From Stenopsyche tienmushanensis (Eukaryota > Arthropoda > Insecta > Trichoptera > Stenopsychidae): a DNA stretch of 64,000 nucleotides. Positions 45,950 to 58,484 of the stretch are shown piece by piece. The notes under the pieces are model-generated. The model made no database searches. It saw nothing but the letters and a program-made list of their open reading frames with translations, and had not been told where the DNA came from. The position numbers and the translations under genes are program-made. The stretch spans positions 1-64,000 of the forward strand of contig WACJ01000451.1 in the NCBI GenBank assembly GCA_008973525.1. Reading direction: 5' to 3'. Position 1 is the first letter of the stretch. The number at the start of each line of letters is the position of its first letter.

Positions 45950-48900
45950 TAAATACATGATAAATAATTATGTAAGACATTAGAAATGCTTAATCAGCAT
46001 TTAACTCGGTAAATGATAATGTTTACACCCCACTAGATGCAGATAGCTTCTTTGACATTTCCCAGCGAATCTTCCATTCCCTATACACAAAAGCATCCCC
46101 AGACTATTGTTGATTAGAGGAATTGGATAGGAAAGTTGAATCAGCATCCAAGGGTTTATACCAATTCCGACAAATTACGAAGACGGAATTCAAGAGTTGA
46201 TGATTGTGATATAGTATACGTTTTCACTTACAAAGGACTTAAGCTTACAATTCAATACTTACAAATTTAATTAAAACATCAATACTTAACCCAGTTATCA
46301 GAATGAACCATTGAACTCTAATAAAAATTGGAGCTTCTCATTGAGTTGATTTTCAAATGAAAGGATGCGCTATTTGCTTGGTTATTTGATTTGAATCATT
46401 GAATAAATTGGATTATGATTTTGTAAACATTTTTATCTGAGTTTATATATTTTTTTAAAAATAATATTAAGAAGCGAACCGTTACTTTTGCTTGATGAAA
46501 TTACATTTATAATTGTTTATACAATTGCTCGTTTCATAATATTTACGAGTGAGGCCAAGAGCTTGGAGGTAAAATGAGCGACGTTTTTAATTAAGGATCT
46601 AGGACAATGAGAGCAGCTATGAAAAATTAATACAATTACCGTCGAGAATTAAAAAAGGCTGCACAGTTTCAAAGGCATATGGACGTATACATTTTAAATG
46701 CGCTTCAGATCGCGTTCCAGAGCGAAAATGAATTCTGAAGCACACATTTTGAAAGTCTGACACAAAATACTCACTTATAATGCTAGACGCACACTTAATA
46801 TTCTGCGGAGAATGATGAAAGGGTTATACTTCTTAAAGGGTCTTGAGTAAAGTTATACGTAGGACATTTTATGGAGATGGTATTTTGGATTGGAGATACC
46901 GAATAAGCTCTCTGTGGTGTTCGATATTCAGCATCCACGTATTTCGACTGAATAATAAACGAGAATCTATAAATTCCGCCGAAAAAAATGTTCGGACATG
47001 GGAGAATATGGCGTTTAATGGTTCTAAATGCTGAATTTTAAAAATTCACGATATAAAATATGCAAATTTAAATTGAGATCGACAATTGTTCAACCCGAAA
47101 GCATCGGCCCTTCTCAGAATTTATTTTTGCTAATCTACGTTGTATTTTCTAAGCTTTTATTTTATAAACACGCCCCTGAAAAATGCTAATATGCACATAA
47201 TTTAACAACGGAATGAGCTATTTAAATCCATAGAGTCGGAAAGATTGCAACCTTTTTGATATTTCAACATTCGAAATGTTTATACTCGTTTTCAAAGGAA
47301 TTATTTAGCAATTTAGAATTTCGCTTTGCAAAATAAAATTATATGATGTGTCTTTTTATTCATATTTAAATTAAAACGGTATTCTTATAACACAGCTAAA
47401 ACATATGAGATTCAATGGTGGAACTAGTTAAATCTTACTAGAATACGGGGTAGTTTTAATGATAACTAATGCAAGAAGAAAAGAGTGGATTATATCTGGA
47501 ATAATTCAAATATTTTTTAAATGTTTTCTTCTTTTTTAAAAAACATTTTAAGGAAAAACTTCATTATTAAGCCAATCGATTAAAAATAGAAAGTTACAGG
47601 CTTTTTTGAAAAAAGTATACCATGTTAGTAGTAAGAGTATTTGGTTGTGCGCATACACGTTCATAAAGAATGAGAGGGTGCGATTTCCGCGTCTGAATAA
47701 CGTGGCCCCTGGCTCCAACATAAATCAAACGATTCAACGACCCGTTTACGTTGCAATACCTTCGATTAAATATTCGCATTTTATTTTTCACCTTCATAAT
47801 AAGTCTAAAATTTAAATAAAAACATTTAATAAAATCAAAAATGAATCATCCGGAGCAAAACCGAAAATCAATAAAATATCTATTTTCCTGGATCTGGAAA
47901 AGAATAACGGTATTATTGTTTCAAAGAAACATGTCAAATATACAGATAATAATATTACGAATGGAAATTATGAATTTATTAAGCATTTATTGTAAAAATC
48001 AAGTATAAATACGTTGATTTGTCTGAAAAAGTTGAGCTATTCATTGAAAAAAACGTACAAAATGAAGGTACAACTTTGCAGGAATTTAATTTTGAATAAA
48101 ATGGTCGAAGAAGATTTCAAGAATGAGGATATTTGGATTAGAAAATGCTCGTACTTTATGATGATAAAAAATCTTTATATCATGTTTTCGATCATTAACA
48201 TTCAAAAATATATTTATCTTGGCTTTAAAATGATTGTTTACTAATTACATAGATGTAATTATATAACTTTTGTATAAAAAGGAAAACTTTATCGATATGC
48301 ATGTTAAGGATGTTTAATAATTACTGGCAGAAGACGACGAAAATATAAATGGAAACGATGAAGTTGTTCAGAATTTAAGCATTAAAAGCTTAAAAAAAAC
48401 CATCTAGATTTGATCAAACAATGAAAGTTATCCAAATGATGATCATTGATATGTGGTTAGTGACCATATTCTTAAATGAAAAACCGTGTCAAAATGGTTA
48501 GCAATGACAGCATAAAAGAGATTGCTAAAAGTTATCCAAAAAATCTTCATTGTTTCACATACAAACATTTTTTTGTTTATCAAATTTCTTGAAATTATCG
48601 AGAAATTTGAGGATTGAAATCAGAATCCCTAGTCTAATTTAAGAAATTGACTCATGTCATAAATTTTGCACGATGTTATGTTTTGAAGTCGAGTCCTTAG
48701 ATCGTTGAATCGAGATGAGCCCAAAATGAAATCGATTCTTAGTTTGATAATGAACAAATGCGATTCCCGTGTTTACAAGTGTGTACATAATGCTGTGATT
48801 GTCGATACTAAGTTGTCTGTAATAATTGAGCTACTTGAAAGTTTGGAACTAGAGCCCGAAACTAAAGCATGCGAATTAATTGGTGTACAATATCCGGAAT

Positions 48901-48989
48901 GATGTAAACGGTACATGCTTCGCAACGAACGAGACGTTTTCTGTAACTTTCCATTAGTTGGAGATTATACAGAGTCATATCCAACTTCA
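45950..48989. other. AT-rich spacer, no gene seen
   Basis: Open frames at 46843-47034, 47606-47815, 48014-48244 and 48705-48902 were examined and not recognised. Confidence 0.3.
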
Positions 48990-49440
48990 CGGCCCGGGGC
49001 CTCCCGTTCTTGAGGAGGGTGGGACTTCGGCCTGGATGGCTCGAAAGCTCCCTCGTCTCCTCGAGCTTTGGGCCTCCGGAGCGCGGTTTTACACTTGTTG
49101 GTTTCGCAGCTTTATTCCCTTCTGTGCTTTCGGTTCAAACAATTTCACTTGCGTCCACAGAATGACTTTTTTTGATGAAAATCCGAAAAAGAAACACGTT
49201 AAGGCCATAACACGTCAGCGATTTACGCGGAAAAAAATCCCGCTTAAAAGTGAAAGCTTTTACCTAATGTACGAATATTTCCGGGGGAGCAGAGATGAAA
49301 TCGCGCTCGAACGCTTGCCATTTCATTTCGTCTCTAAAAATATTATTAAAATATTTCGTATCAAATTTTTTCGTTTGACAAACTTTATTTCGCGTTTTTT
49401 GCGCTCTTCGTAATATATGAATGCTGCAAATATAGGCCGA
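48990..49440. other. GC-richer island with the longest open frame
   Basis: The 151-codon plus frame (48958-49413) is the longest in the window. Its translation changes character from proline/glycine-rich to basic and aromatic, and matches no family I know. The start is locally very GC-rich (GGCCCGGGGCC at about 48990-49000) and contains the inverted repeat AAAGCTC / GAGCTTT around 49048-49072. It could be noncoding conserved DNA or an unannotated exon. Confidence 0.25.
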
Positions 49441-49574
49441 TTTTCTGCCTCTTTGTGGGGAATATGCTTTTGTCAAAAGAAGCATCTAATATATGAAACT
49501 CAATAAAACATGTCATAAGTGTAGGCTGACAAGTTGGATGATGCTTACCACTCGGTAGCGTCAAATCTTTGATC

Positions 49575-49665
49575 ATATGTTAGTATAGTAGGTTAGTTAC
49601 TGAAACTTTTGTTATAAAGGTTTGGATTCAAATCTAAATTGTTGAGAAAAAAATCACCGAAACAA
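49575..49665 (+). repeat. tRNA-derived SINE head
   Basis: A-box-like TAGTATAGTAGG at 49581-49592 and B-box-like GGATTCAAATC at 49624-49634, 31 bp between them as in tRNA genes. It is followed by TAAATTGTTGAGAAAAAAAT, which matches the post-B-box body of the two minus-strand copies at 51.6 and 51.9 kb (GATTGTGGGAAAAAATT). RNA polymerase III promoter blocks with a shared non-tRNA body define a SINE. Confidence 0.6.
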
Positions 49666-50686
49666 CAAAATTCGTCTTGATCCTCTGAAGTATGATTTTC
49701 TGGTTGGGAATAAGTAAAAATCGAGCAGATCAATAATAAAAAATAATGATTTACTCACTCAATTATACTTAAGAACTCCAATTCCAAAAATCTTATCAAT
49801 ATAAAAATATTGCAAATTATTACAAATATGAAAGTGTCATTTGTTGCATTGCTTCTGTGAGAACACTCACGAAAAATTGTTTATTTTGTTTGAAAAATGA
49901 TGATGAGGGTATACCAAAAAAATAAGCGGAAATATTTGACCATGCTATCCTGCTAAAAGTCATAGAAAGCAATTAAAATATTTACAATGACTTCAAATTT
50001 AAAGAAAATTGCAGACTACAGTACCTTTATCAATTTCAAATAGTCGAACTTGTTAAATATTGTACAGAACTTTTCTCAATCACGGTCGGAAATTCCGAAT
50101 TTTCATATGATATGCCTTAATTACATGGCATAAGTTTAGTGCAAATCTGTTAATATAGATATTATATAAGTAAATATATTCATTTTTAATAGAACTACTT
50201 GTAGTTTCTCAGACATATTTTTATAATATAAGGCTCAAGTATTAAATGTATTCTTTGCAAGAAGAAGAAAAAAAGAGCCAGAAAGAACTCTTTGTATTAT
50301 ACGACCCTACAGTTCAAGTGACGTTATCTATAAATTGAATGTCTAGCATGCCATAAATATTTTCAATACAAAAAATTTCTTGCGAAATAATTCATTTAAT
50401 ACGATAAAAGTTTATTCCCTGAAGTGAAATGCTTTTTCTCTATACATTTTTGTGAACTTTAGCACGGATGAAAGAGCATTTTGAATGTTACACGTCAGGA
50501 AAATAAATATAAATAAATTAAACAAGGCACAAACTACCCCGATGGCGTATAAGGCTCGTCGGATAAATCCTGTCCTGTAAAAATCGGTTTTAGTTTGACG
50601 CTCTAAAACTGATTCATATTTTAAGGGCAGGGCTTTCAGGCAACTTTTGTTCCGTATACATTTCAACATCGGCACGATAAAAATAT
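49666..50686. other. AT-rich spacer, no gene seen
   Basis: The minus frame at 50412-50702 is not recognised. Confidence 0.3.
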
Positions 50687-50942
50687 CTTGAGATCGGGGC
50701 AACTATATGGTGTGAAATACGGCAATTATATCGGCGATGGAGATTCAAAAACATTTACAGCAGTTATAAATTTAAATCCTTACGGTGATTATCTGATAGT
50801 TGTCAAAAGTGAATGCATAGGCCATGTTCAGAAAATAATAGAAGCTCGGCTCCGAAACATCAAGACTAAAATACTGGGCGGAAAAGGAAGACATGAAGAA
50901 AGCTATAATGATAACTTTTCATCACATGATATCAACGAATAA
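50687..50942 (+). pseudogene. Mutator-like transposase fragment
   Basis: The frame reads LYGVKYGNYIGDGDSKTFTA, then NPYGDYLIVVKSECIGHVQK, then ARLRNIKTKILGGKGR. The order YxxYIGDGDSK ... K-x-E-C-x-GHVQK-(R/I)-x-x-x-LRN is the signature of the Mutator-like transposase domain widespread in invertebrates (the family often named by its GDGDSKS and CVGHVQKR motifs). The Asp in GDGD is likely a catalytic acidic residue. About 80 residues remain of a protein several hundred long, ending at TAA 50940-50942. The upstream part is missing or frameshifted. A second weaker piece lies at 24.9-25.1 kb. Confidence 0.75.
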
Positions 50943-51544
50943 CAATCTATAACATGATAATTGGCGATTCGCTCCAAAATATCTACATTCTGGCTTAAAA
51001 GTAGTCGAGGCTGCAGCATTTTCGGCCGTTACCTTATTCAATTAAAGGAATTCAGCACTTTTAATGTTAATGAATGAGCTAAAAGTAATTGTTGGCTCGC
51101 AGAGCTTTAATTATGTACGACAACTGGATGAGCAGGGCGTCAACCGACAAAATAGACGCAACGTAGCGGAGACCAAGAAAGCTCGGAAAGCTCCAAAAGA
51201 GGAGATGCAAGCTCAAAATTATGCATATAAAGAAGACTAAGGGTTGCTATATGGTGCTGAAATAGCTGATTAGACGCTAGGTAATTTATACCATTTATTA
51301 TTGTCTTAAAATTCTCGTTTTCGGTAATTTTATTTTCAAACGCGTTTTTCTCGAAACAACTTTTTTTCAACTGGCGGGAACTCTAACTCAAAAAGTTGTA
51401 AACCAATTATTTTAAATATTTGTATAGAGATTTTATACTTAATTCTAATTGACATGTAGCTAATTTTGAGATAATATTATTGTTGAAAGTGTGATTTTTT
51501 TTGCAAGAAAGATGCAAAAAAATGGTAGAAATCGTAACATTTTG
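50943..51544. other. Spacer, no gene seen
   Basis: Nothing supported. Confidence 0.3.
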
Positions 51545-51665
51545 TTAAGACACAAATATTAATAATTCTGATCTCCCAAATTGATGAATTTTTTCCCACA
51601 ATCTATATTTGAACCCGAAATTTTACTATGCGAGTCCAGGATTTAAACCACTATACCAATATTTA
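51545..51665 (-). repeat. tRNA-derived SINE
   Basis: On the minus strand an A-box-like TGGTATAGTGGTTT (51645-51658) and B-box CGGGTTCAAA (51609-51618) are followed by TAGATTGTGGGAAAAAATTC. That body is shared with 51905-51985 and 49575-49665. Confidence 0.65.
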
Positions 51666-51904
51666 GTAAAATTTATATAAGACTGTAATAAAATTATGTG
51701 AAACATATAGCAATGTCTTATTTTTTAAAGTGCAATATCCTTAATCAGATGTTTGCGATCTCCATAAAAAACTTCCCTAGGGAATGTTTTTTATACAGTG
51801 ATTCTTTTTGCTTTCTATATATTATAAAGTTATGATGGTATTATTTGAAAAGATTTTAAAGTAATTGAGAGGTGATAGATCAGAAATATGCATACATTTG
51901 ATCC

Positions 51905-51985
51905 TTAAAATTTGTTGGTACGATGAAAATTTTTTCCACAATCAGGATTTGAACCCGGATCCAACCCACTGTATCAGCAGTTGAT
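51905..51985 (-). repeat. tRNA-derived SINE
   Basis: On the minus strand an A-box-like TGATACAGTGGGTTG (51962-51976), B-box TCCGGGTTCAAATCCT (51944-51959), then GATTGTGGAAAAAATTTTCA. The body matches the copy 300 bp upstream in the same orientation, so two family members lie side by side. Confidence 0.65.
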
Positions 51986-53017
51986 ATTTCACATTAAATT
52001 TGATCGTAATATTCCATATATTTTTTTGGGGAAATGTAACAATTTTAGACGACAAGCGAAATAATTCCAATACCTGCGAATTGGAAATGAACTAATATAT
52101 TTCAATTGGCACGTTTTTTTTTCATTTGCGGGAATTAATGATTCTCTGGATGAAGAACGACCTGAATGGTCGACCCCTAACCGCTTTTTGCGAACGGCTG
52201 AACGAGTGTAAAACCTCTGAAAGGATTCGCCTTGCAATGAATAGATAAAGAACCTTTTATCCGCATTTTACACACAAACATATACACGAAGTTGGCTTTG
52301 GGATAATCCAGTTATTTGAATTTACATTTTTTTTGCCTAAATATGTTTTTTCTCGTATCTTCGGACGGCCTTGCGTTTGTTGAGAGACGATTGATTGAAT
52401 AACGAATATGGTGGCTCTGACGAAATGTCTATACAGCCAAAAACATCTCTGAATAAATACATAATGAAAATATCGCATAATTTTAATCAGCGATTCCCAA
52501 AGCTGATTTGGACTCCCCATTTCAATTATATACAAATTCAAAATGTACACACTTAAAATAATTATGTAGATAAATTTAATTTACGATCAACGATCATTGA
52601 ATACCAAATACCAAATCAAGTGTTACTGATTGTACTTAAATGATGTCAAATGTTAAAAACAATGTGAATATTATATGCAAGCATAAACATTTATTCGCTA
52701 TGAAATTCAAGCGTAATAATGAGATTTTCTTATATTACCCTTAGTAAAAAATGAGCTACACTTAAGGCTTTATGAGATCCAAGAAATGTAAGATTTTATG
52801 AAGAAGCCAAAAGACGGTCTGAAAGAGCAAAGGCAATGAAAAACTTGAACATAAGTGAGATCTTCCCAAGCGTTTTGTTATTCAAAATGGTAAGCATTTT
52901 AAAAATAAATTAACTGTTAAACATTTTTTAAATTCATCATAAGTGTTATCAAATTATTACATTCGCCAGATGAAATGTTACCAATTTAAATCCATTTTTA
53001 ATAATAAAAATCATATT
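51986..53017. other. AT-rich spacer, no gene seen
   Basis: Minus frames at 51989-52550 are not recognised. Confidence 0.3.
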
Positions 53018-53072
53018 TTTGGAGCAGCTAGTGACTATGAGAAAGCGATGATCCGCTCAGATCATGATTCAG
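53018..53072 (+). repeat. Dispersed about 55-bp repeat, copy 3
   Basis: The translation FGAASDYEKAMIRSDHDS keeps the frame of the 5.7 and 29.6 kb copies. Confidence 0.5.
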
Positions 53073-53551
53073 ATCGATTTCATGCTATGATTCTGGAGAT
53101 GTGCAGATGGTTCGATTGCAAGTTTTTGAAATCCCATTAAGATTAAGTGTCTCAATATTGATACAAGTATTTTAGCGAAGACTTGTGTAAAATAGCTTCG
53201 GCTCAAAATACACAAATTTGCTAAACGCTCGTAAGCAATTAAATTTAATGGTTTTCACATTTGCCCGACCAAAGTTATTCACAGTCCTATAAATAAAAGC
53301 TTATTTTCAGAATGTTCGACCAATTAATGTATTATCTCGATTGGAATATAAGGAATGATGCTCTATTTATATTTGGCGTAACGAAAATATTTTTATAACA
53401 GGTCTTGACATTTGAACTTTATGGTATTTTTGTGTCTATTCCATAAATATATTTCTTTGGAAAAATATTTGTGGCTTAATCACAATATGTTATATTAAAA
53501 TAAAAGTATTGAGTATTGTTATTGGGGCTTAATTTATTGGTTTACTTTATA
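53073..53551. other. AT-rich spacer, no gene seen
   Basis: Nothing supported. Confidence 0.3.
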
Positions 53552-54553
53552 TTACCCGAAAGTATTCGATCATTTTGAGTTATTATGTTTGAGCTTAATT
53601 TGCGTCCAAACATAGTAACGGAAGCATCTTTATTAGCTATTTTTCCTGTAGAAATATTGTTAAAAATTATTTTCGTGTAACAGATTTCTTTATTGTTAAG
53701 GGTAAAATGTTCTGACCCGAAACTAACGAAGTCCACATCTGGCATTGCATGCTGTGCTTTTTTATTTGGGTTGAAATGCCATAAAAGCTAGTAAAACATA
53801 CATGATATTTATGATGAAGTGATGACGGTCCGCAGATGTTAATATTGGTTTCAGAAAAATAAATCGGGCAATAGAAGCTTAAGGGATGAATCGAGAACGA
53901 GAGAATCTTCGAAGTTTGATAGCAATGCACTAAAATATCTAATCGAGTTGGTTATCAAAAATATTTGAATCTCTATGAATTCCTGTGCAAACACATTTAA
54001 AACTCATCGGCGAAAAGCTTTTTGAATAGCATGAATGAACAAAATCAACGGATTTCTTGAAAATTATTCCCAATTTAAGCCCTGATTTACTAAAAAGGGT
54101 TATTTTGTGCATATGGTGGGATATGCGGGGAATAATGAGAAATGTTCGTATTTATTCAACAGAAAGAAGACGTATCTGCTTCATGATAATGCGCGCAATA
54201 AAGCAAAATTGTCACTGGATGAAATATGGGAATTAAAGTAGGAAGTGTTACCACATTCTTCTTATCAACAGAATTCACCCTCACGGATTTCCATATTTTT
54301 AAGTCCATGGAGCATAGCTTGAGAGAAAAACGATTCAAAAATGCAGCCAAAGTGGAAGTGCATTTAAAATCGTTCTTTGCTTCTAAGCCGGATTTTTTTT
54401 TTACAAAGAGAGATCAAAGGACTACCAAAGTGACGGGAAGATGTGCTGATTAATGAAGGGAATTATATTTTATATTGTTATATATAAAATCTTTGTTATT
54501 AATAAATTAAAACCTTTTTTACCAAATTTTCGAATACTTTCGGGTCCTCCTAA
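53552..54553 (+). mobile_element. Mariner family B, longest copy
   Basis: The left end TTACCCGAAAGTATTCGATC is slightly shortened. The right end ATACTTTCGGGTCCTCCTAA is followed by TA (54554-54555). The decayed frames hold, in order, the N-terminal HTH region (HDIYDEVMTVRR, FQKNKSGNRSLRDESRTRES, NALKYLIE), the HDNARNKAKL block with the second catalytic Asp near 54180, and FTLTDFHIFKSMEHSLREKR with the third Asp. It closes with LKSFFASKPDFF. The first catalytic block was not found, so about 300 bp of the usual 1.3 kb are missing. Stops and frameshifts make it inactive. It serves as the reference for the deleted copies at 20.8, 35.2 and 45.5 kb. Confidence 0.9.
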
Positions 54554-57088
54554 TATAACTACAATTAGATATACAATATTAAGTTCTTGGGCTTCCTATG
54601 TTTTTTGTTATCATGATAAATTTATGTTTGTCAGAGAGCATTTTTGTAGTTTGTGGATGAATAATGCATGTTTCCCTAAGAAATGGTAATATGAAACACA
54701 AAAATGTCGCAAATAATATTAATGAAAATCTTCTTACCTAAATATAAATTCTTTTGAGCTGTCACGCGACCTTTAACCCATTTGTTATCACAATAGTCAT
54801 CTCTTACTTATTGTAATCTACTATGGGGCAAAAGGCTATTCAACATCTTCCCATTCAACTCCATCCAGAGCTTCTTGCATCCATTATGCCGGACAACCCT
54901 TTTTAATCTCGCACGCCCATCGTGCTCGTTTTTGGCCTCTTAACTTTTCTCCGATGGTATTTCATAACCTCCCTTTTTCATTTATCACCCATCGAACTTT
55001 TCTTGCGCTCCCACTTCAAATCCCTCACTTCTTCCACACATTACGCCCTCGATCCCGTTTTGAGCGAGCGCAATTTTATTTATTCCAATTATCGGGTTCA
55101 TCGGGAGCTCTGGCGATCTTGAGCGATGGCTGTTTCGCTCCAATTAGTGTTATAATTAATCACGCCCGCTTTTGATTTGATTCATCAATGTCATTATAAT
55201 AGTATCAAAGTAATATATTTCATCAAAAAAGTGTCTCGGGGCGAAGGCGGAGGAGCGATCTTTATTAATTAGTCCATCATTTTTTGCCGGTGGGGTGATA
55301 AATGATGTTATTCGCGAGAAATATTGACAGACGTTTGACAATTAGGGGAGGAAAACGATTCATACATTTCGAAACAGGCGAAAAGGGCGCAGGTCATTTT
55401 ATTCCGGGTGCTGAAGATAGGTTGGGGTGATAAATAAACGTAGAATATTGCGAAATCTACCTGTAAAACCGCTGGCGAAATTATTTTTGAAAATGAATTT
55501 TACCGAAGAGGTGAAAATATGAGAAAATATATTTGTATTAAAATCACATTCGAAAGCTCAGAAGCAAAACTGGTAAAAGGCATTTTATTATTTTCATTTT
55601 TAATAATACTAACCAAACAAGAAAAACTTAAAGCTTTGCTAAATAATAATTTTAATAACCCAGATGATACAAATCAATTTTATGCATGTTATATAGAAGC
55701 CCTTTCTAATCAAGAATTCGATTCACTAATCTTTGCACTTAATGTGCGAGAAAGCTACTTCAATAGAGTCCGAACGCATATATGCGCGATTACTCATCAA
55801 CGGGTTAAATTCGTAGAATTTTTTTCACTTTAATTGTTTATGTTTTTAATTTTTTTCCTATAAAAGTCTCTCATGGAGCTGATAACAGTTAATATACCTT
55901 AAAGACTATTTTGATAGTGTGGGATTGCTTAATAGAGATATATTATTTTCAATGAAAACTATTTAAATTAAAATTAAAGTTTCAGGGTTGATCCAAAATG
56001 ATATTTTGTACAAGTATAAAATTTTCTAAGTAGTTTTTAATTAAATAGTCATTGTTGATTTATGAATACACGCAACCGTTTCTACACAGCTAAATTAAAA
56101 CAGGACAATGGGACATTAATTTTATATTTACACTGACTTAAGCTCCTTTAAATTAGTTATTATTTTAATAAGGACATGCCGGTAGTCTCGAAGATAATTA
56201 AAGCGATGAATTCATAGATTTTTTTTTAAATCCTGCTTCTTTTTCGGTATCCCAGTATCGGCGATTTTTTTGACGAATATCTATATTTCCATCGCGTGCC
56301 AGAATAAGGCTATTTTTATACGGAACTGTATTAATTATCCGGCATAACAAGATTTCAGCGTTTCAGTGCGTGTATAAAAGTAATTACCGAGCCTAGTTTA
56401 ATTGGATCACGGCAGAAATGACTCACGTGGGGCTTCGTTTATTTAATGCAAGCTTGGGAATTGAGTCGTTCATCAAAACCTATTCGATTATTTTAATTAA
56501 CGCCCGGGAAACAATTAAAGAATTCGGGATTTTTCCTGGGAGGAAATGGGTAAAGTTTGCTCCCGGATTCGGGGGAGTTTTGAGGCGTATTTGCAGTTAA
56601 TTTAGTTGGGAGATATTAGGTAAAACAACGTGAACAAACACAGGTCCAAACTTGGGATGCCGAACAATATGTTTGGCTTTAATAGTTGAGCTTTGTCTAG
56701 GGGACTCTTGACCGATGCGCTTAACATATTAACTTTGGTTGCCTCGACGCACGTGTTCCAGGAATTCTCAAACGGGAATCAAATCGGTTCGAGAAACATG
56801 AAATAATTCATTTTTGGAGCAAATTTCTCATGTGTTATATTCCATATCAGACTTGGAAGAACTTCTTATAGATTATTTAAATATGAAATATTTAAGCAGG
56901 AGATAATTTATGAATGAGTATCGCATTATTATTATATTTACATGATATAATATTTTTTTAAATATTAAATGTTATTACTTATAGGCAACCCTTATCAACT
57001 ATATCAATGATGGCAGAATTTAATTTCATATGAATCAGGCTAAATCTGAATTGAGACGATCGGTTAGAAATATTGATATCTTCTTATA
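54554..57088. other. Spacer with GC-richer patches at 54.87-55.14 and 56.4-56.6 kb
   Basis: Open frames at 54922-55175, 55519-55833 (104 codons) and 56418-56600 show no recognised domain. No gene is supported. Confidence 0.3.
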
Positions 57089-57358
57089 AGTAAAAATTAA
57101 TTAGGTTTTGTTCATGTGAAATGCGCTGCCATACCATTCATCAAATTTAAATAAAACTTTGTCTATTTATTGCTAATAATTTTGTAAGTAACATAAGCAT
57201 AGTTTAATATATAAAAAATAATGTTTGTTCGTATTTAATGCGCTGGCATACCGTTCATTCGATTGCGATAAAACTTTGCCAACTTATTATTTGCACTTTC
57301 TCAAATAATATAGGTATAGTAAAATTAACTTACAGTAAATTTTATATATAAAAATTGT
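57089..57358 (+). mobile_element. Helitron-like dimer, diverged copy
   Basis: AATTAGGTTTTGTTCATGTG and the AATGCGCTGCCATACCATTC unit, then AATATATAAAAAATAATGTT and the second AATGCGCTGGCATACCGTTC unit, ending TTTTATATATAAAAATTGTG. It is more diverged than the 27.2 kb copy in the first unit. Confidence 0.65.
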
Positions 57359-57544
57359 GTTGTGTCGTGCGGTATCCATCCTTCTCCATATTACCCATCC
57401 TATTCGTTGTACCAATGAGTTTTTGATATGTTTGTAAAATGATCTATAAGAATCTCAGTCTTTGGGATACATCCTCGATTGTCTGGCGTGAATGGCGGTT
57501 AAGGATTTGAATGCATCGTTTTGCTGTTCCTTCATCTAATCTAG

Positions 57545-57690
57545 AATTTTGAGAAAACCGATTTTTTAATACATATTTTTAAAGTTTAGATTTTTAAAAA
57601 TATATGCTCCAAAGAAATTTCCAAAATTCTAATCATTTACGGAGTTATAGTTATTTTAATGAGGCGGCAACTAAGCTGGTCCTAGTAGAA
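57545..57690 (-). repeat. Reverse copy of the 8.0/8.6 kb duplicated segment
   Basis: On the minus strand it shares AACTATAACTCCGTAAATGA, GAATTTTGGAAATTTCTTTG and TTCTCAAAATTCTAGATTAG with 8100-8250 and 8610-8755. Confidence 0.65.
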
Positions 57691-57695
57691 TATTG

Positions 57696-58036
57696 CTGGA
57701 CGAATGGATTGAAATAAACGGGCGTCGAATAGAAAGACTCTTTTCTCTAAATAACTATTTATTCCACATGAGAGAGAGAGGGATAGAGATCTAGCTGCAG
57801 GAAGGACGACCTATCGCAGTCAAGGCTAAATGACGATCTCCCAACTCCCGCCTCCTGCGCGTCACTACCCAACCGGCAACAGTGCACGCGCAAGAAGCGA
57901 TCTGTCGGTATGCAGGTGCAATGTCTCCGTAGGGCCACAAGAGATGGCGCTGTCAAAATAACACATTGCACCTGAAGAGAGACGGAATATGTCGTTGTTA
58001 ATCTGGTGAATTAAATCTGCTCAGATTAACAGCGCT
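57696..58036 (+). mobile_element. TIR element family E copy
   Basis: Near-identical over most of its length to the nested copy at 35.4-35.8 kb, with a longer (GA)n tract at 57770-57781 and the same 3' end CTGCTCAGATTAAC. The internal foldback CAGGTGCAATGT (57913-57924) / ACATTGCACCTG (57963-57974) is perfect. The left TIR is missing. Confidence 0.7.
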
Positions 58037-58442
58037 ACTACATGGGGATGGTAAATAAACAGTCACCATTTTGTGAAAGTAAAATTACTTTTTTCTTTGA
58101 ATTAGAAACTATAGTAAATTTATTACTAATTAAGAATATTTTTTCATTCTTTATTTTAAACAATTAAATGGGTTGAAAAATTTCAACCAGGATACGCCTT
58201 TTTTATCCCTTACACTTTACCCGCTTGTAACTATTTTGATTTTTTTGTCGTTTTTATTTTTTTTATATATTCTGAAAATGTCAATAAATACCTGCTAAAA
58301 AAATGTATCTAAAAATATTTTTTATTTATTTTTTATTAACTTTAAAAAAAACACCCAAAATTTGTGCCTCTAAACTAGAATACCCACTTAAGCTTCTATT
58401 ACCCGATGTAAATTTCTGACACAAATTGAACTCAACATATGC
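58037..58442. repeat. Fragment related to the Tigger-like interior
   Basis: 58369-58394 (CTAGAATACCCACTTAAGC) is the reverse of 31815-31838 inside the Tigger-like element (AAGTGGGTATTCTAG). The rest is T-rich and unassigned. Confidence 0.4.
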
Positions 58443-58468
58443 GAATATTTTTAGGTCCTCCTGATATT
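58443..58468 (+). repeat. Solo family B mariner terminus
   Basis: ATATTTTTAGGTCCTCCTGA is close to the right terminus of family B (ATACTTTCGGGTCCTCCTAA). No partner terminus or transposase was found nearby. Confidence 0.55.
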
Positions 58469-58484
58469 AATTGGGTGAAATAAT

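Noticed and set aside
55519..55833. 104-codon plus-strand frame as a gene
   Set aside because: No recognised domain and a composition typical of AT-rich chance frames.
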